From NCBI RefSeq assembly GCF_006442795.2, contig NZ_CP083956.1:4937501-5001500 (forward strand): 64,000 nt of DNA, given 5' to 3'. Shown piece by piece: positions 28,422 through 36,688 of this stretch; within the stretch, counting starts at the first letter, position 1, and each line of letters starts with the position of its first letter. The stretch comes from Mesorhizobium sp. B1-1-8 (GTDB taxonomy: Bacteria; Pseudomonadota; Alphaproteobacteria; Rhizobiales; Rhizobiaceae). The notes beneath the pieces are model-generated. The model searched no databases. It worked only from the letters and a program-made list of their open reading frames with translations, and was not told the DNA's origin. The position numbers and the translations under genes are program-made.

Positions 28422-28598
28422 CGTCATCCACGGACGGAGCGACGCGAAGCGGAGCGCGGACCCGAGGATCCATTCCGTTACCTTGATCGTAGAGTGCAGC
28501 GGAGCAGAATTCTGAACCGTCGCGACGCTTCGACGTCACGGAATGGATCCTCGGGTCTTCGCGCGTCGCTTCGCTCCTTGCTCCGCCCGTGGATGACG
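28422..28598. repeat. 177-bp inverted-repeat intergenic element
   Basis: An 18-bp perfect inner pair (28461-28478 with 28538-28555, ending CCGAGGATCC...) plus outer arms CGTCATCCACGG (28422-28433) and CCGTGGATGACG (28587-28598), with partly matched sequence between. There is no coding content or transposase. It fills most of the gap between the convergent MFS and ribB genes, so it may also act as a terminator. A half copy is at 38605-38656. Confidence 0.88.
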
Positions 28599-28630
28599 AC
28601 GTCGCGGAGGACCGTCAATCCGTCGACGGA

Positions 28631-29731
28631 CTACAAAATCTCGGTCTTGGCGATGTGGATGCCAAAACCTTCGAGGCCGACATAGTGGCGCTCACGCGAG
28701 GCGATCAGGTTGATGGAGGAAATGCCGAGATCCTTCAGAATCTGGGCGCCAAGCCCGATCTCGCGCCACTCGCTCTCGCGGCGGCGCGCCTCTTCGTGGT
28801 CCTCGCGGTCGCCGCTCGCCGGCCGCTTGCGCTCCTGATGGGCGACGCCGACGGAGCCTTCGCGCAGATAGACGATGACGCCGCGCCGGCGCTCGCCCAT
28901 CGCCTTCATGATGGCGTCCAGCCGATGGCTGGTGCCGAACACGTCGGTGACGACATCCTCCGAATGCAGGCGCACCGGCACCTCCTCGCCATCGCGGATA
29001 TCGCCGAAGACGACTGCGAGATGGTGCATGGAATCCCAAGGCAGCGTGTAAGTGAAGGCCTGCGCCTTGCCGCCGGGCGTGTCGATGTCCGAGCAGGCGA
29101 CGCGCACGACCAGCGTCTCTTTGCGCTGCCGGTAGGCGATGAGATCGGCGACCGAAACCTGCTTCAGCCCATGCTCCTCGGCAAAGGCCGCGACCTGCGG
29201 GCCGCGCTTGACCGTGCCGTCGTCGTTGACCAGTTCGGAAATGACGCCGACCGGCGGCAGGCCGGCGAGCTTGCAGAGGTCGACGGCGGCTTCCGTATGG
29301 CCGGAGCGCATCAGCACGCCGCCTTCGCGCGCGATCAGCGGGAAGATGTGGCCAGGGCGGACGAAATCCGACGGGCCGACATTGCCGTTGGCGAGATTGC
29401 GGACGGTCAGCGTGCGGTCATCGGCCGAAATGCCGGTCGTGGTGCCGTGCTTGAAATCGACGCTGACGGTGAAGGCGGTGGTGTGGGCGGAATCATTGTC
29501 GGCCACCATCGGCTGCAGGTTCAGGCGCCGCGCTTCCTCGCGAGGCATCGGCGTGCAGACGATGCCGGAAGTGTTGCGGACGATGAAGGCCATTTTTTCC
29601 GGCGTGCAATGGACGGCGGCAACGATCAGGTCGCCCTCGTTCTCGCGCCCGTCATCGTCCATGACGACGACGATCTCGCCGCGCTCGAAGGCGCGGATCG
29701 CTTCGACGGTTTTTTTTTGGTCGTAAGGCAT
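28631..29731 (-). CDS. ribB: 3,4-dihydroxy-2-butanone 4-phosphate synthase with degenerate GTP cyclohydrolase II domain (RibBX type)
   Basis: 366 residues. The N-terminal DHBP synthase domain has the acidic metal site DDDGRENEGDLI and RPGHIFPLIAREGGV, making the four-carbon riboflavin precursor. The C-terminal half has a GTP cyclohydrolase II-like fold, but the zinc cysteines are missing: where active enzymes read HSEC...C-D-C, this one reads RLHSEDVVTDVFGTSHRLDA. It is therefore unlikely to open GTP, and a separate ribA is needed. This fits the RibBX class known in proteobacteria. A nine-A run on the coding strand covers codons 5-8. Confidence 0.93.
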   Translation of the reverse strand: MPYDQKKTVEAIRAFERGEIVVVMDDDGRENEGDLIVAAVHCTPEKMAFIVRNTSGIVCTPMPREEARRLNLQPMVADNDSAHTTAFTVSVDFKHGTTTGISADDRTLTVRNLANGNVGPSDFVRPGHIFPLIAREGGVLMRSGHTEAAVDLCKLAGLPPVGVISELVNDDGTVKRGPQVAAFAEEHGLKQVSVADLIAYRQRKETLVVRVACSDIDTPGGKAQAFTYTLPWDSMHHLAVVFGDIRDGEEVPVRLHSEDVVTDVFGTSHRLDAIMKAMGERRRGVIVYLREGSVGVAHQERKRPASGDREDHEEARRRESEWREIGLGAQILKDLGISSINLIASRERHYVGLEGFGIHIAKTEIL

Positions 29732-29750
29732 GGGCTCGCTTTGCTCGCTA

Positions 29751-29853
29751 AGGGAGTAGGGGAATAAGGGAGTACGGGAGTAGGGAAAGGAAATTCGGAT
29801 GGCTCGGCATGCCGCGCAACATACTCCCCTACTCCCCTACTCCCCTACTCCCC
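29751..29853. repeat. Inverted arms of tandem 8-bp repeats between aroC and ribB
   Basis: Left arm 29751-29782: four units of the form NGGGAGTA/GGGGAATA. Right arm 29822-29853: four exact TACTCCCC units. The arms are complementary (about 32 bp with few mismatches) around a 39-base spacer. The right arm runs into the aroC 3' end and encodes its last residues and stop. Confidence 0.9.
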
Positions 29854-30947
29854 TTCCCCGTCTGTCCTCTGTGCCGCAGATAATGATCGGCGACCGCGCA
29901 GGCAACCATGGCTTCGCCGATCGGCACGGCGCGGATGCCGACGCAGGGGTCGTGGCGGCCTTTGGTCTTCACCTCGACGTCATTGCCGTCCTTGTCGATC
30001 GATTTGCGCGGCGTCAGGATCGAAGAGGTCGGCTTGACGGCGAAACGGGCGACGATCGCCTGCCCGGTCGAGATGCCGCCGAGAATGCCGCCGGCATTGT
30101 TGGACAAAAACACCGGCTTGCCGTCATTGCCGATGCGCATCTCGTCGGCATTCTGTTCGCCGGTGATGCGGGCGGCCTCGAAGCCGTTGCCGATCTCGAC
30201 ACCCTTGACGGCGTTGATCGACATCAGGCCGGAAGCAATGTCCTGGTCGAGCTTGGCGTAGATCGGCGCGCCGAGGCCTGCCGGCACGCCCTCGGCGACG
30301 ATCTCGATGACGGCGCCGACCGAGGAGCCGGCTTTGCGGATGCCGTCGAGATAGGCGGCGAAGACCGGAACGGACGCCGGATCGGGGGTGAAGAACGGAT
30401 TTTCGGCATCGCTGACGAAATTCCAGTTCCAGTTGGCGCGGTCGATCGATTTTTCGCCCATGGAGACCAGCGCGCCGCGCACCACCATGCCCGGCACCAC
30501 CTTTCGCGCCAGCGCGCCGGCCGCCACACGCGCCGCCGTCTCGCGCGCCGAGGAGCGGCCGCCGCCGCGATGATCGCGCAGGCCGTATTTGACGTCGTAG
30601 GTGTAGTCGGCATGGCCCGGCCGGTATTGGCGGGCGATCTCGCCATAATCCTTGGAGCGCTGATCGACATTCTCGATCAGCATCGAGATAGGCGTACCGG
30701 TGGTGATCATCGTCTCGCCGTCCTCGTCGAGGATGAAGCCGGAGAGGATCTTCACCTCGTCGGGCTCGCGGCGCTGGGTGACGAAACGCGACTGGCCGGG
30801 GCGGCGCCTGTCGAGCTCGGCCTGGATCTCCTCACGGCTGAAGCGGATGCCGGGCGGACAGCCATCCACAACGCAACCGAGCGCGGCGCCGTGGCTTTCA
30901 CCCCAGGTGGTAACGCGGAACAAATGGCCGAAGGTGTTGTGAGACAT
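29829..30947 (-). CDS. aroC: Chorismate synthase
   Basis: 372 residues. It converts EPSP to chorismate with reduced FMN, the last step of the shikimate pathway. Family signatures are present: N-terminal [34 protein letters not shown], and [19 protein letters not shown]. The final residues (GKGSRGVGE) and stop come from the tandem TACTCCCC repeat, so the normal C-terminus has been extended or replaced by repeat sequence; other AroC proteins usually end soon after the core. Confidence 0.96.
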   Translation of the reverse strand: MSHNTFGHLFRVTTWGESHGAALGCVVDGCPPGIRFSREEIQAELDRRRPGQSRFVTQRREPDEVKILSGFILDEDGETMITTGTPISMLIENVDQRSKDYGEIARQYRPGHADYTYDVKYGLRDHRGGGRSSARETAARVAAGALARKVVPGMVVRGALVSMGEKSIDRANWNWNFVSDAENPFFTPDPASVPVFAAYLDGIRKAGSSVGAVIEIVAEGVPAGLGAPIYAKLDQDIASGLMSINAVKGVEIGNGFEAARITGEQNADEMRIGNDGKPVFLSNNAGGILGGISTGQAIVARFAVKPTSSILTPRKSIDKDGNDVEVKTKGRHDPCVGIRAVPIGEAMVACAVADHYLRHRGQTGKGSRGVGE

Positions 30948-31004
30948 TTAAGCGTCCTGCCCGGCCCCGAAGCCGGCTGAAGCCTGCCTTCTATTGGCGT
31001 TTTC

Positions 31005-31022
31005 CACAGTGGTCAAACTGTG
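31005..31022. promoter_or_regulatory. Inverted repeat between aroC and the DUF1344 gene
   Basis: CACAGT (31005-31010) and ACTGTG (31017-31022) around six bases, between divergent genes. A TTGACA at 31040-31045 could be a -35 box for the DUF1344 gene, but the sequence 17 bases later (CTCTCT) is a poor -10. Confidence 0.3.
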
Positions 31023-31129
31023 ATCCGGCGGATTTAGTTTTGACACATTCGGTTGTTTTCTGCTCTCTTCCATCCGCCGTTGAGGACCCGCCGCTGACCA
31101 AGCCGGCGCAATGACCAAAGAGGACGACG

Positions 31130-31393
31130 ATGCGTACCCTGATTGGCGCTGTTGCCGCCATGCTCATGATTTCCACCGCCGCCGCTTTCGCCGGCCAGAC
31201 CGAAGGCCTCATCAAGAAGGTCGACAAGGACAGCCTCACGCTGACGCTGGACGACGGCAAGTCCTACAAACTCAACGCCGAGACCGATCTCGACGCGCTG
31301 AAGCCCGGCATGGATATCGTCATCGCCTTCGACGTGACGAATGGCGAGAACGTCGTCACCGACATGGAACTGCCGGACAGCAGCGCGAATTAA
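31130..31393 (+). CDS. DUF1344 family small secreted protein
   Basis: 87 residues: signal peptide (MRTLIGAVAAMLMISTAAAFA, cleavage near residue 21), then one small beta domain with GLIKKVDKDSLTLTLDDGKSYKL. DUF1344 proteins are short periplasmic proteins of rhizobia and relatives with no known function; the fold resembles an OB/SH3-like barrel. It stands alone, reading opposite to its neighbours. Confidence 0.88.
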   Translation: MRTLIGAVAAMLMISTAAAFAGQTEGLIKKVDKDSLTLTLDDGKSYKLNAETDLDALKPGMDIVIAFDVTNGENVVTDMELPDSSAN

Positions 31394-31437
31394 TTCAGGT
31401 GAGGCCGGCCCGACCTGCATTCGCGCGCCTTTCAGTC

Positions 31438-32025
31438 TTACAGCCATTCCAGGCTCCGGCCTTCCAGCCGGAGCAGTCTATCCTGCGGGATTTCAAGACT
31501 GGCCGCCTCCTGTTTGGAGACGCCGGCCACAAAGCGGAACAGGCAGCGCATGACGCCGCCATGGGTGACGCAGACGGTCTGCCTGTCGAGCGCGTCGAAC
31601 CACGGCTTTACCCGTTCGAGCAGCATCTGATAACTTTCGGCGCCGTCGCCGGGTGGCTGGAAATCCCATTTGGCGAAGCGTCGTGCCTTGGTCGAGCCGG
31701 GATGCCTGGCCTCGAGCTCGGCAAAGGTGAAACCCTGCCAGTCGCCGAAACTCAATTCCACCAGAGGTGGATCGGTGCGGTAGGCGAAAGGGTCGAGCCC
31801 CATCGCGGCGCGCATCGCTTCCATCGTTTCGCGCGTGCGCCGCATCGGGCTTGAGACAAAGTCGAAATCCGCAGGATTTCTGACAAACTCCGTTAGCCGC
31901 CGGCCATTGTGGGTTGCCTGCTCGCGGCCAAGCGCGTTGATATCGGTGTCTGCCTGGCCCTGCAGCCGGCGCTCGGCATTCCACTGCGTCTGGCCGTGGC
32001 GGGCGATGTAGACGAGCGGATACAT
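31438..32025 (-). CDS. Histidine phosphatase family protein
   Basis: 195 residues with the RHG catalytic motif near the N-terminus (VYIARHGQTQWN, H10), the second arginine in SSPMRRTRET, and VCVTHGGVMRCL carrying the second histidine. It is a phosphoglycerate mutase-like phosphatase, with substrate unknown. Located 48 bases after fabI on the same strand, a common neighbourhood in rhizobia. Confidence 0.92.
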   Translation of the reverse strand: MYPLVYIARHGQTQWNAERRLQGQADTDINALGREQATHNGRRLTEFVRNPADFDFVSSPMRRTRETMEAMRAAMGLDPFAYRTDPPLVELSFGDWQGFTFAELEARHPGSTKARRFAKWDFQPPGDGAESYQMLLERVKPWFDALDRQTVCVTHGGVMRCLFRFVAGVSKQEAASLEIPQDRLLRLEGRSLEWL

Positions 32026-32073
32026 CAGGTCTTCCGTAGGTCGGGCCTGGACGGGAGGGATAAGCAGAGAGGC

Positions 32074-32892
32074 TCAGTCCTTGACGGTCGAGATGTCGGG
32101 CGCGTCGACCGCCTTCATGCCGACGACGTGGTAGCCGGAATCGACATGATGGACCTCGCCGGTGACGCCGCGCGACAGGTCCGACAGGAAATAGACGGCG
32201 GAATCGCCGACTTCTTCCTGCGTCACCGTCTGCTTCAGCGGTGAATTGTATTCGTTCCACTTCAATATGTAGCGGAAGTCGCCGATGCCGGAAGCGGCGA
32301 GCGTCTTGATCGGGCCGGCGGAGATGGCGTTGACGCGGATTTTCCTGGCGCCGAGATCGACGGCCAGATAGCGCACGCTGGCTTCGAGCGCCGCCTTGGC
32401 GACGCCCATGACGTTATAGTGCGGCATTACCTTCTCGGCGCCGTAATAGGTCAGCGTCAGCAGCGAGCCGCCATCGGTCATCAGGGGCTCGGCCCGTTTG
32501 GCGATAGTGGTGAAGGAATAGACCGAAATATCCATGGTGCGCAGGAAATTGTCGCGCGTCGTCTCGACATAGCGGCCGGTCAGCTCGTCCTTGTCGGAAA
32601 AGGCGATGGCGTGGACGAGGAAATCGAGCTTGCCCCAATGCTTGGCGATGTCGGCGAAGACGGCGTCGAGGCTTTCCGGATCGGTGACGTCGCAATGGCC
32701 GGCGACATGGGCGTTGAGTTCCGCCGCCAGCGGCTCGACGCGCTTCTTGAAGGCCTCACCCTGATAGGTCAGCGCGATTTCGGCGCCGTGATCGGCGCAG
32801 GCCCTGGCGATGCCGAAGGCAATCGACCGATTGTTCGCGACGCCGAGGATCAGGCCCCGCTTACCGGCCATCAGGCCCTGTCCACCCGCCAT
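32074..32892 (-). CDS. fabI: Enoyl-[acyl-carrier-protein] reductase (NADH)
   Basis: 272 residues of the SDR fold, FabI type. The cofactor segment is GVANNRSIAFGIA and the catalytic Tyr/Lys are Y159 and K166 (HYNVMGVAKAALE), matching the E. coli spacing. It reduces the double bond at the end of each fatty acid elongation cycle and is the target of triclosan. It may be co-transcribed with the DnaJ-class gene upstream (105-base gap). Confidence 0.96.
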   Translation of the reverse strand: MAGGQGLMAGKRGLILGVANNRSIAFGIARACADHGAEIALTYQGEAFKKRVEPLAAELNAHVAGHCDVTDPESLDAVFADIAKHWGKLDFLVHAIAFSDKDELTGRYVETTRDNFLRTMDISVYSFTTIAKRAEPLMTDGGSLLTLTYYGAEKVMPHYNVMGVAKAALEASVRYLAVDLGARKIRVNAISAGPIKTLAASGIGDFRYILKWNEYNSPLKQTVTQEEVGDSAVYFLSDLSRGVTGEVHHVDSGYHVVGMKAVDAPDISTVKD

Positions 32893-32997
32893 GTGCGCGT
32901 TCTCCGCAAGAAATATCAGCTTGTGGAGCCTATCGCACAGGCACCGAGCCCCTTCAAGCGTCCATAACGGACTGTCCGCGGGGGAAAACTTATCCGA

Positions 32998-33921
32998 TCA
33001 GCCTTTTCGGCGGCGCATCAGCGCCTCGAGCTCGCCGTCGCCGCCTTCCGGCAGCATCAGCCGCACATGGGCGTAGAGATCGCCATGGCCGCCGGCCTTT
33101 TCGGGCAAACCCCTGCCCTTCAGGCGCAATACCTTGTCCGAGCTCGACCATGCCGGAACGTTGACGGCGAGCTTGCCGGTCGGCGTCTCGACCGCAACCT
33201 TGGCGCCGAGCACCGCATCCGTGAGTTCCACGGGCAAATCGACATGCAGGTCGCGGCCCTCGATGCGATAGCGCGGATGGCGGCGAAAATGGATCTTGAC
33301 CAGCGCATCGCCCGGCTGGCCTGGGCCCTGCTCGCCCTGGCCCTTGAGGCGGATGGTCTGGCCGTCCTCGACATACGCCGGCAGCTTGACCGCCACCTTG
33401 CGGCCGTCCGGGAACATCGCCGTCACCTTTTCGGCAGTGGCCGCTTCCTCGATGGTGACGTCGAGCGTGACGTTGAGGTCAGCGGCCTGGACGGGCCGGC
33501 GGCGCTCGCCCGCGCCGCGAACGCCGGAGAAGGCATCGCCAAAGATCTGGCTGAAAATGTCGCTGTTGCCGTCGAACGGATCGCCGCCCGGGCGTCCCGT
33601 GCGGAACTCGAAATGCGCCCCGCCGGGTCCCTGCTGGCGGCGGAACCCGGCGAACGGATCGCCACCGCCGGCCGCGCCCTCGAAACCTTGGAATTTCGGC
33701 TTGCCGTCGGCGTCGATCTCGCCGCGATCATAGGCGGCGCGCGTCTTCTCGTCGCCGACGATCTCGTAGGCCTGGTTGGCGGCGGCAAACCGGTCCTTCG
33801 CCTTGGGATCATTCGGATTCTGGTCCGGATGATGCTTCTTGGCGAGTTTGCGGTACGCCGATTTTATGTCCTTGGCCGATGCGTTCCTGGCAACGCCCAG
33901 CACCTCATAGGGGTCGCGCAT
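32998..33921 (-). CDS. DnaJ C-terminal domain chaperone (CbpA-like, no zinc finger)
   Basis: 307 residues: N-terminal J-domain ([23 protein letters not shown] at 31-33), a Gly/Phe-rich linker (about 75-130), and the DnaJ C-terminal substrate-binding domains ([20 protein letters not shown]). There is no CxxCxGxG zinc finger, so it is a class B Hsp40 acting with DnaK. I start at the ATG at 33921; the frame is open to 34062, but that part overlaps the neighbour's end. Confidence 0.93.
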   Translation of the reverse strand: MRDPYEVLGVARNASAKDIKSAYRKLAKKHHPDQNPNDPKAKDRFAAANQAYEIVGDEKTRAAYDRGEIDADGKPKFQGFEGAAGGGDPFAGFRRQQGPGGAHFEFRTGRPGGDPFDGNSDIFSQIFGDAFSGVRGAGERRRPVQAADLNVTLDVTIEEAATAEKVTAMFPDGRKVAVKLPAYVEDGQTIRLKGQGEQGPGQPGDALVKIHFRRHPRYRIEGRDLHVDLPVELTDAVLGAKVAVETPTGKLAVNVPAWSSSDKVLRLKGRGLPEKAGGHGDLYAHVRLMLPEGGDGELEALMRRRKG

Positions 33922-34021
33922 GCTTCCTGCCTGCTTGAGAGAATGAGTCCGCGGTTGCTCCCTATATGCGCCCCCATAGGAAGAAATTCCAGTGGCGCAA
34001 GGCGAGATCGGCGACTGAAAA

Positions 34022-34486
34022 TCAGAGCGCCTCGAACGCCTGCATGTGCCATCCGCCGGCACCGGCCATGCACAGCTCGCCCTTGAACATCGACACCCCG
34101 TCGAAGCTCTCGCGCGAAGCGGTGAAGCGGCGGCAGGTCTGGCCGGTGTCCTTCAGTTCGACCAGCTCGGTGATCGAGCCGCGCGAGCCGGTGCCGGCAT
34201 TGGCCCACGGCACCGCCTGGCCGCCGAGCTGCTCGATGTCGGCGGAGGAGACGGCGTTGCCGATCGTGGTCTGGTCCGACGCCTGGTCGCTGCTCACCGG
34301 CGCCCCGGCCGACGAGGGCGCGCTGGAGGTGATGATGGAACGGTCGATCTCGGCCTTTTGCAGGCTGAAGCCGCCGGCGCCGCAGGCGGCGAGCGGAAGC
34401 GCCAATGTCAGGAGCGCAACCTTGGCGCTGGCCGAAGCGATAACGCTCCGTTGCCTGCTGTCAAAAGCTTGCGCGATACGCGACAA
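34022..34486 (-). CDS. RT0821/Lpp0805-type surface lipoprotein
   Basis: 154 residues. The lipobox [10 protein letters not shown] near residues 26-35 marks a lipoprotein signal peptide, and the C-terminal domain with [13 protein letters not shown] and [16 protein letters not shown] matches the RT0821/Lpp0805 surface-antigen family. The most likely start is TTG at 34486, with GGAGGA ten bases upstream; no ATG or GTG fits in frame nearby, and the longer open frame up to 34699 overlaps pdxH on the other strand. Divergent from pdxH with 40 bases between. Confidence 0.78.
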   Translation of the reverse strand: MSRIAQAFDSRQRSVIASASAKVALLTLALPLAACGAGGFSLQKAEIDRSIITSSAPSSAGAPVSSDQASDQTTIGNAVSSADIEQLGGQAVPWANAGTGSRGSITELVELKDTGQTCRRFTASRESFDGVSMFKGELCMAGAGGWHMQAFEAL

Positions 34487-34526
34487 TCGGCGATCTCCTC
34501 CACGAACATTAAAAATTCGGAAAACT

Positions 34527-35144
34527 ATGAACGAAACTGAGTTAACAAGCGGTGACTTCACAGACGCGGCTGAGCCGTTCCGGCTCTTTGCCGCCTGGCT
34601 GGACGATGCCACCAAAAGCGAGCCCAACGATCCCAACGGCGTTGCGTTGGCAACCGTCGATGCCGACGGCATGCCGGACGTCCGGATGGTGCTGCTCAAG
34701 GGGTTCGATGAACGGGGGTTTGTGTTCTACACGAATTTCGAGAGCGCCAAGGGCCGCGAGATTCTTGGCAGCATGAAGGCGGCGATGTGCTTCCACTGGA
34801 AATCGCTGCGCCGCCAGGTGCGCGTGCGCGGGCCGGTGGAGATCGTCAGCGAGGCCGAGGCCGACGCCTATTACGCGACGCGGCCGCGCGGCAGCCGTAT
34901 CGGCGCCTGGGCTTCGAAACAGTCGCGGCCGCTGGAAAGCCGCTTCGCGCTGGAGAAGGCGGTCGCCGAATACACGGCGCGCTATGCCATCGGCGATATA
35001 CCGCGGCCGAAGCACTGGTCGGGCTTCCGCATCCTGCCGCAGACGATCGAGTTCTGGCATGACCGACCGTTCCGGCTGCACGACCGCGTCGTCTTTTCGC
35101 GCAACGCAGCGGGCGGCTGGGACAAGACGCGGCTCTATCCTTGA
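34527..35144 (+). CDS. pdxH: Pyridoxamine 5'-phosphate oxidase
   Basis: 205 residues with the FMN-binding family pattern: [38 protein letters not shown], and the C-terminal substrate segment [12 protein letters not shown] followed by W and RLYP. It oxidises pyridoxine or pyridoxamine phosphate to the coenzyme pyridoxal phosphate. The ATG at 34527 gives normal length; the frame is open far upstream but that is antisense to the lipoprotein gene. Confidence 0.96.
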   Translation: MNETELTSGDFTDAAEPFRLFAAWLDDATKSEPNDPNGVALATVDADGMPDVRMVLLKGFDERGFVFYTNFESAKGREILGSMKAAMCFHWKSLRRQVRVRGPVEIVSEAEADAYYATRPRGSRIGAWASKQSRPLESRFALEKAVAEYTARYAIGDIPRPKHWSGFRILPQTIEFWHDRPFRLHDRVVFSRNAAGGWDKTRLYP

Positions 35145-35168
35145 TATCTGCTCCACTGGAGGAATGGC

Positions 35169-35801
35169 ATGACACTCTTTCTGGCATTCCTCGGCGTTTC
35201 CCTGGTGGTGATCATGACACCCGGGCCGGACACGGCGATCACGATCCGCAACACGCTGCTTGGCGGCCGTTCCGCGGGACTCTTCACTGCGCTCGGAATC
35301 GCGTCAGGCCTGTCGATCTGGGCGCTTGCCACCAGCGCCGGCATCGTTGCCTTGCTCACGGCTTCCGAACCGCTCTTCCTGGCGATCAAATATGCCGGGG
35401 CGGCCTATCTTATTTACCTCGGCGCCCAGGCGTTGCGTGAAGCGTTCCGGCCATCTGCCATCCCGCATCCCCAGACGGCAAAAGTTCCGCAAGCCCGTCT
35501 GGCATCAGGCGCTGCCTATCGGCAAGGCCTTGTCAGTGATCTCAGCAATCCGAAGATCGCCGTGTTCTTCCCCAGCCTGCTGCCGCAGTTCGTACCGGCC
35601 GGCGAAGCGACATTCTTATCGCTGTTGTTGCTTGGGATCACCTTTGCGTTGACGACCTTCGCGTGGCTGGTGTTTTACGCAGCCGTCGTTGCCAAGGCCG
35701 GAGACTGGCTTCGCCAGCCGTCGGTCCGGCGCGTCGTCGAAGGGATCACCGGGACACTTCTGATCGGTCTTGGCTTGCGTATCGCGACCGAGCATCGCTA
35801 A
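35169..35801 (+). CDS. LysE/RhtB family amino acid exporter
   Basis: 210 residues with about six hydrophobic segments and the family signature MTPGPDTAITIRNTLLGGRSAG near the N-terminus. Members export amino acids such as lysine, homoserine or threonine; the substrate is not predictable. A strong ribosome site (GGAGG, 35158-35162) precedes the ATG by 6 bases. It lies 24 bases after pdxH and may be co-transcribed. Confidence 0.93.
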   Translation: MTLFLAFLGVSLVVIMTPGPDTAITIRNTLLGGRSAGLFTALGIASGLSIWALATSAGIVALLTASEPLFLAIKYAGAAYLIYLGAQALREAFRPSAIPHPQTAKVPQARLASGAAYRQGLVSDLSNPKIAVFFPSLLPQFVPAGEATFLSLLLLGITFALTTFAWLVFYAAVVAKAGDWLRQPSVRRVVEGITGTLLIGLGLRIATEHR

Positions 35802-35905
35802 GCAGACATTCATGGCTCGGCCCACGAATCTCTGCTTGGATTTCTTTGTTTGCCGAGGGTTCTTATCGCAAGATCGTGGGACACTTTTGCGGAACCTGCT
35901 TAGGT

Positions 35906-36661
35906 TCAACCAGCTTTCTTCCGCGTCATGAAAGCCGTGAGCGCGGCGCGCGCCTCTTCGGATCTCAGCCGCTCGCGGAAATGCTCGCTTTCGAGCTTGA
36001 TGCGGGCGACGAGTTCGTCGCGGGAGCCAAGCATCAGGTCGCGGGCGATCTTCAGCGCCTGCCGCGGCTTGGCGGCAATCTCGCCGGCCGCGGTCAGCAC
36101 CGCGCTCTCCAGGGCACTCTCTTCGACCACCTCATGGATCAGGCCGGCGGCTTTGGCGCGCTCGGCGGAAAAATCTTCGCCGAGCCCAAGCAGGGCAAAA
36201 GCGCCCTGCCGGCCCAGGATCTGCGGCGCAAGCAGGCTTGAGCCGGCCTCAGGCACCAGGCCGAGATCGACGAAAGGTGTGCGAAACACCGTGCGCGGCG
36301 TGGCGAAGGTGAGGTCGCAGTGCAGGTTGAGCGTGGTGCCGATGCCGACCGCGATGCCGTCAACGCCCGAAACCACCGGCTTTTCCACCCTGGCCAGCGC
36401 CATCAGGAAATCCCAGACTTCAGTGCCGCCCTCGCCGCCGGTGGCAACAACCAGGAAGTCGGCAAGGTCATTGCCGGCCGAGAAGGCGCCGGGCAGGCCG
36501 AGGAAGACGTGCACGCGCACCCCTGGATCGGCATCCCCTTCGGCAAGGGCGGCCGACATTTTCGCGTACATGGCGCGCGTCAGCGCATTCTTCTTGTCGG
36601 GGCGGTTCATGCGGATGATCTGCACGGCGCCGCGGCGCTCGATGAGGATATGGTCGGTCAC
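35906..36661 (-). CDS. Enoyl-CoA hydratase/isomerase family protein
   Basis: 251 residues of the crotonase fold: MNRPDKKNALTRAMYAKM, the oxyanion-hole segment FSAGNDLADF, and VSGVDGIAVGIGTTLNLHCD. It likely acts in fatty acid or related acyl-CoA breakdown; the exact substrate is unclear. The start is GTG at 36661 with AAGGGA upstream. It lies 27 bases after the acyl-CoA dehydrogenase gene and is probably co-transcribed, giving consecutive beta-oxidation-type steps. Confidence 0.92.
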   Translation of the reverse strand: MTDHILIERRGAVQIIRMNRPDKKNALTRAMYAKMSAALAEGDADPGVRVHVFLGLPGAFSAGNDLADFLVVATGGEGGTEVWDFLMALARVEKPVVSGVDGIAVGIGTTLNLHCDLTFATPRTVFRTPFVDLGLVPEAGSSLLAPQILGRQGAFALLGLGEDFSAERAKAAGLIHEVVEESALESAVLTAAGEIAAKPRQALKIARDLMLGSRDELVARIKLESEHFRERLRSEEARAALTAFMTRKKAG

Positions 36662-36688
36662 GGTGGTCCCTTCGAGCGTTGGAATGTT

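Noticed and set aside
28422..28598. Insertion sequence
   Set aside because: It has inverted arms but no transposase frame and no visible target duplication; kept as a repeat element only.
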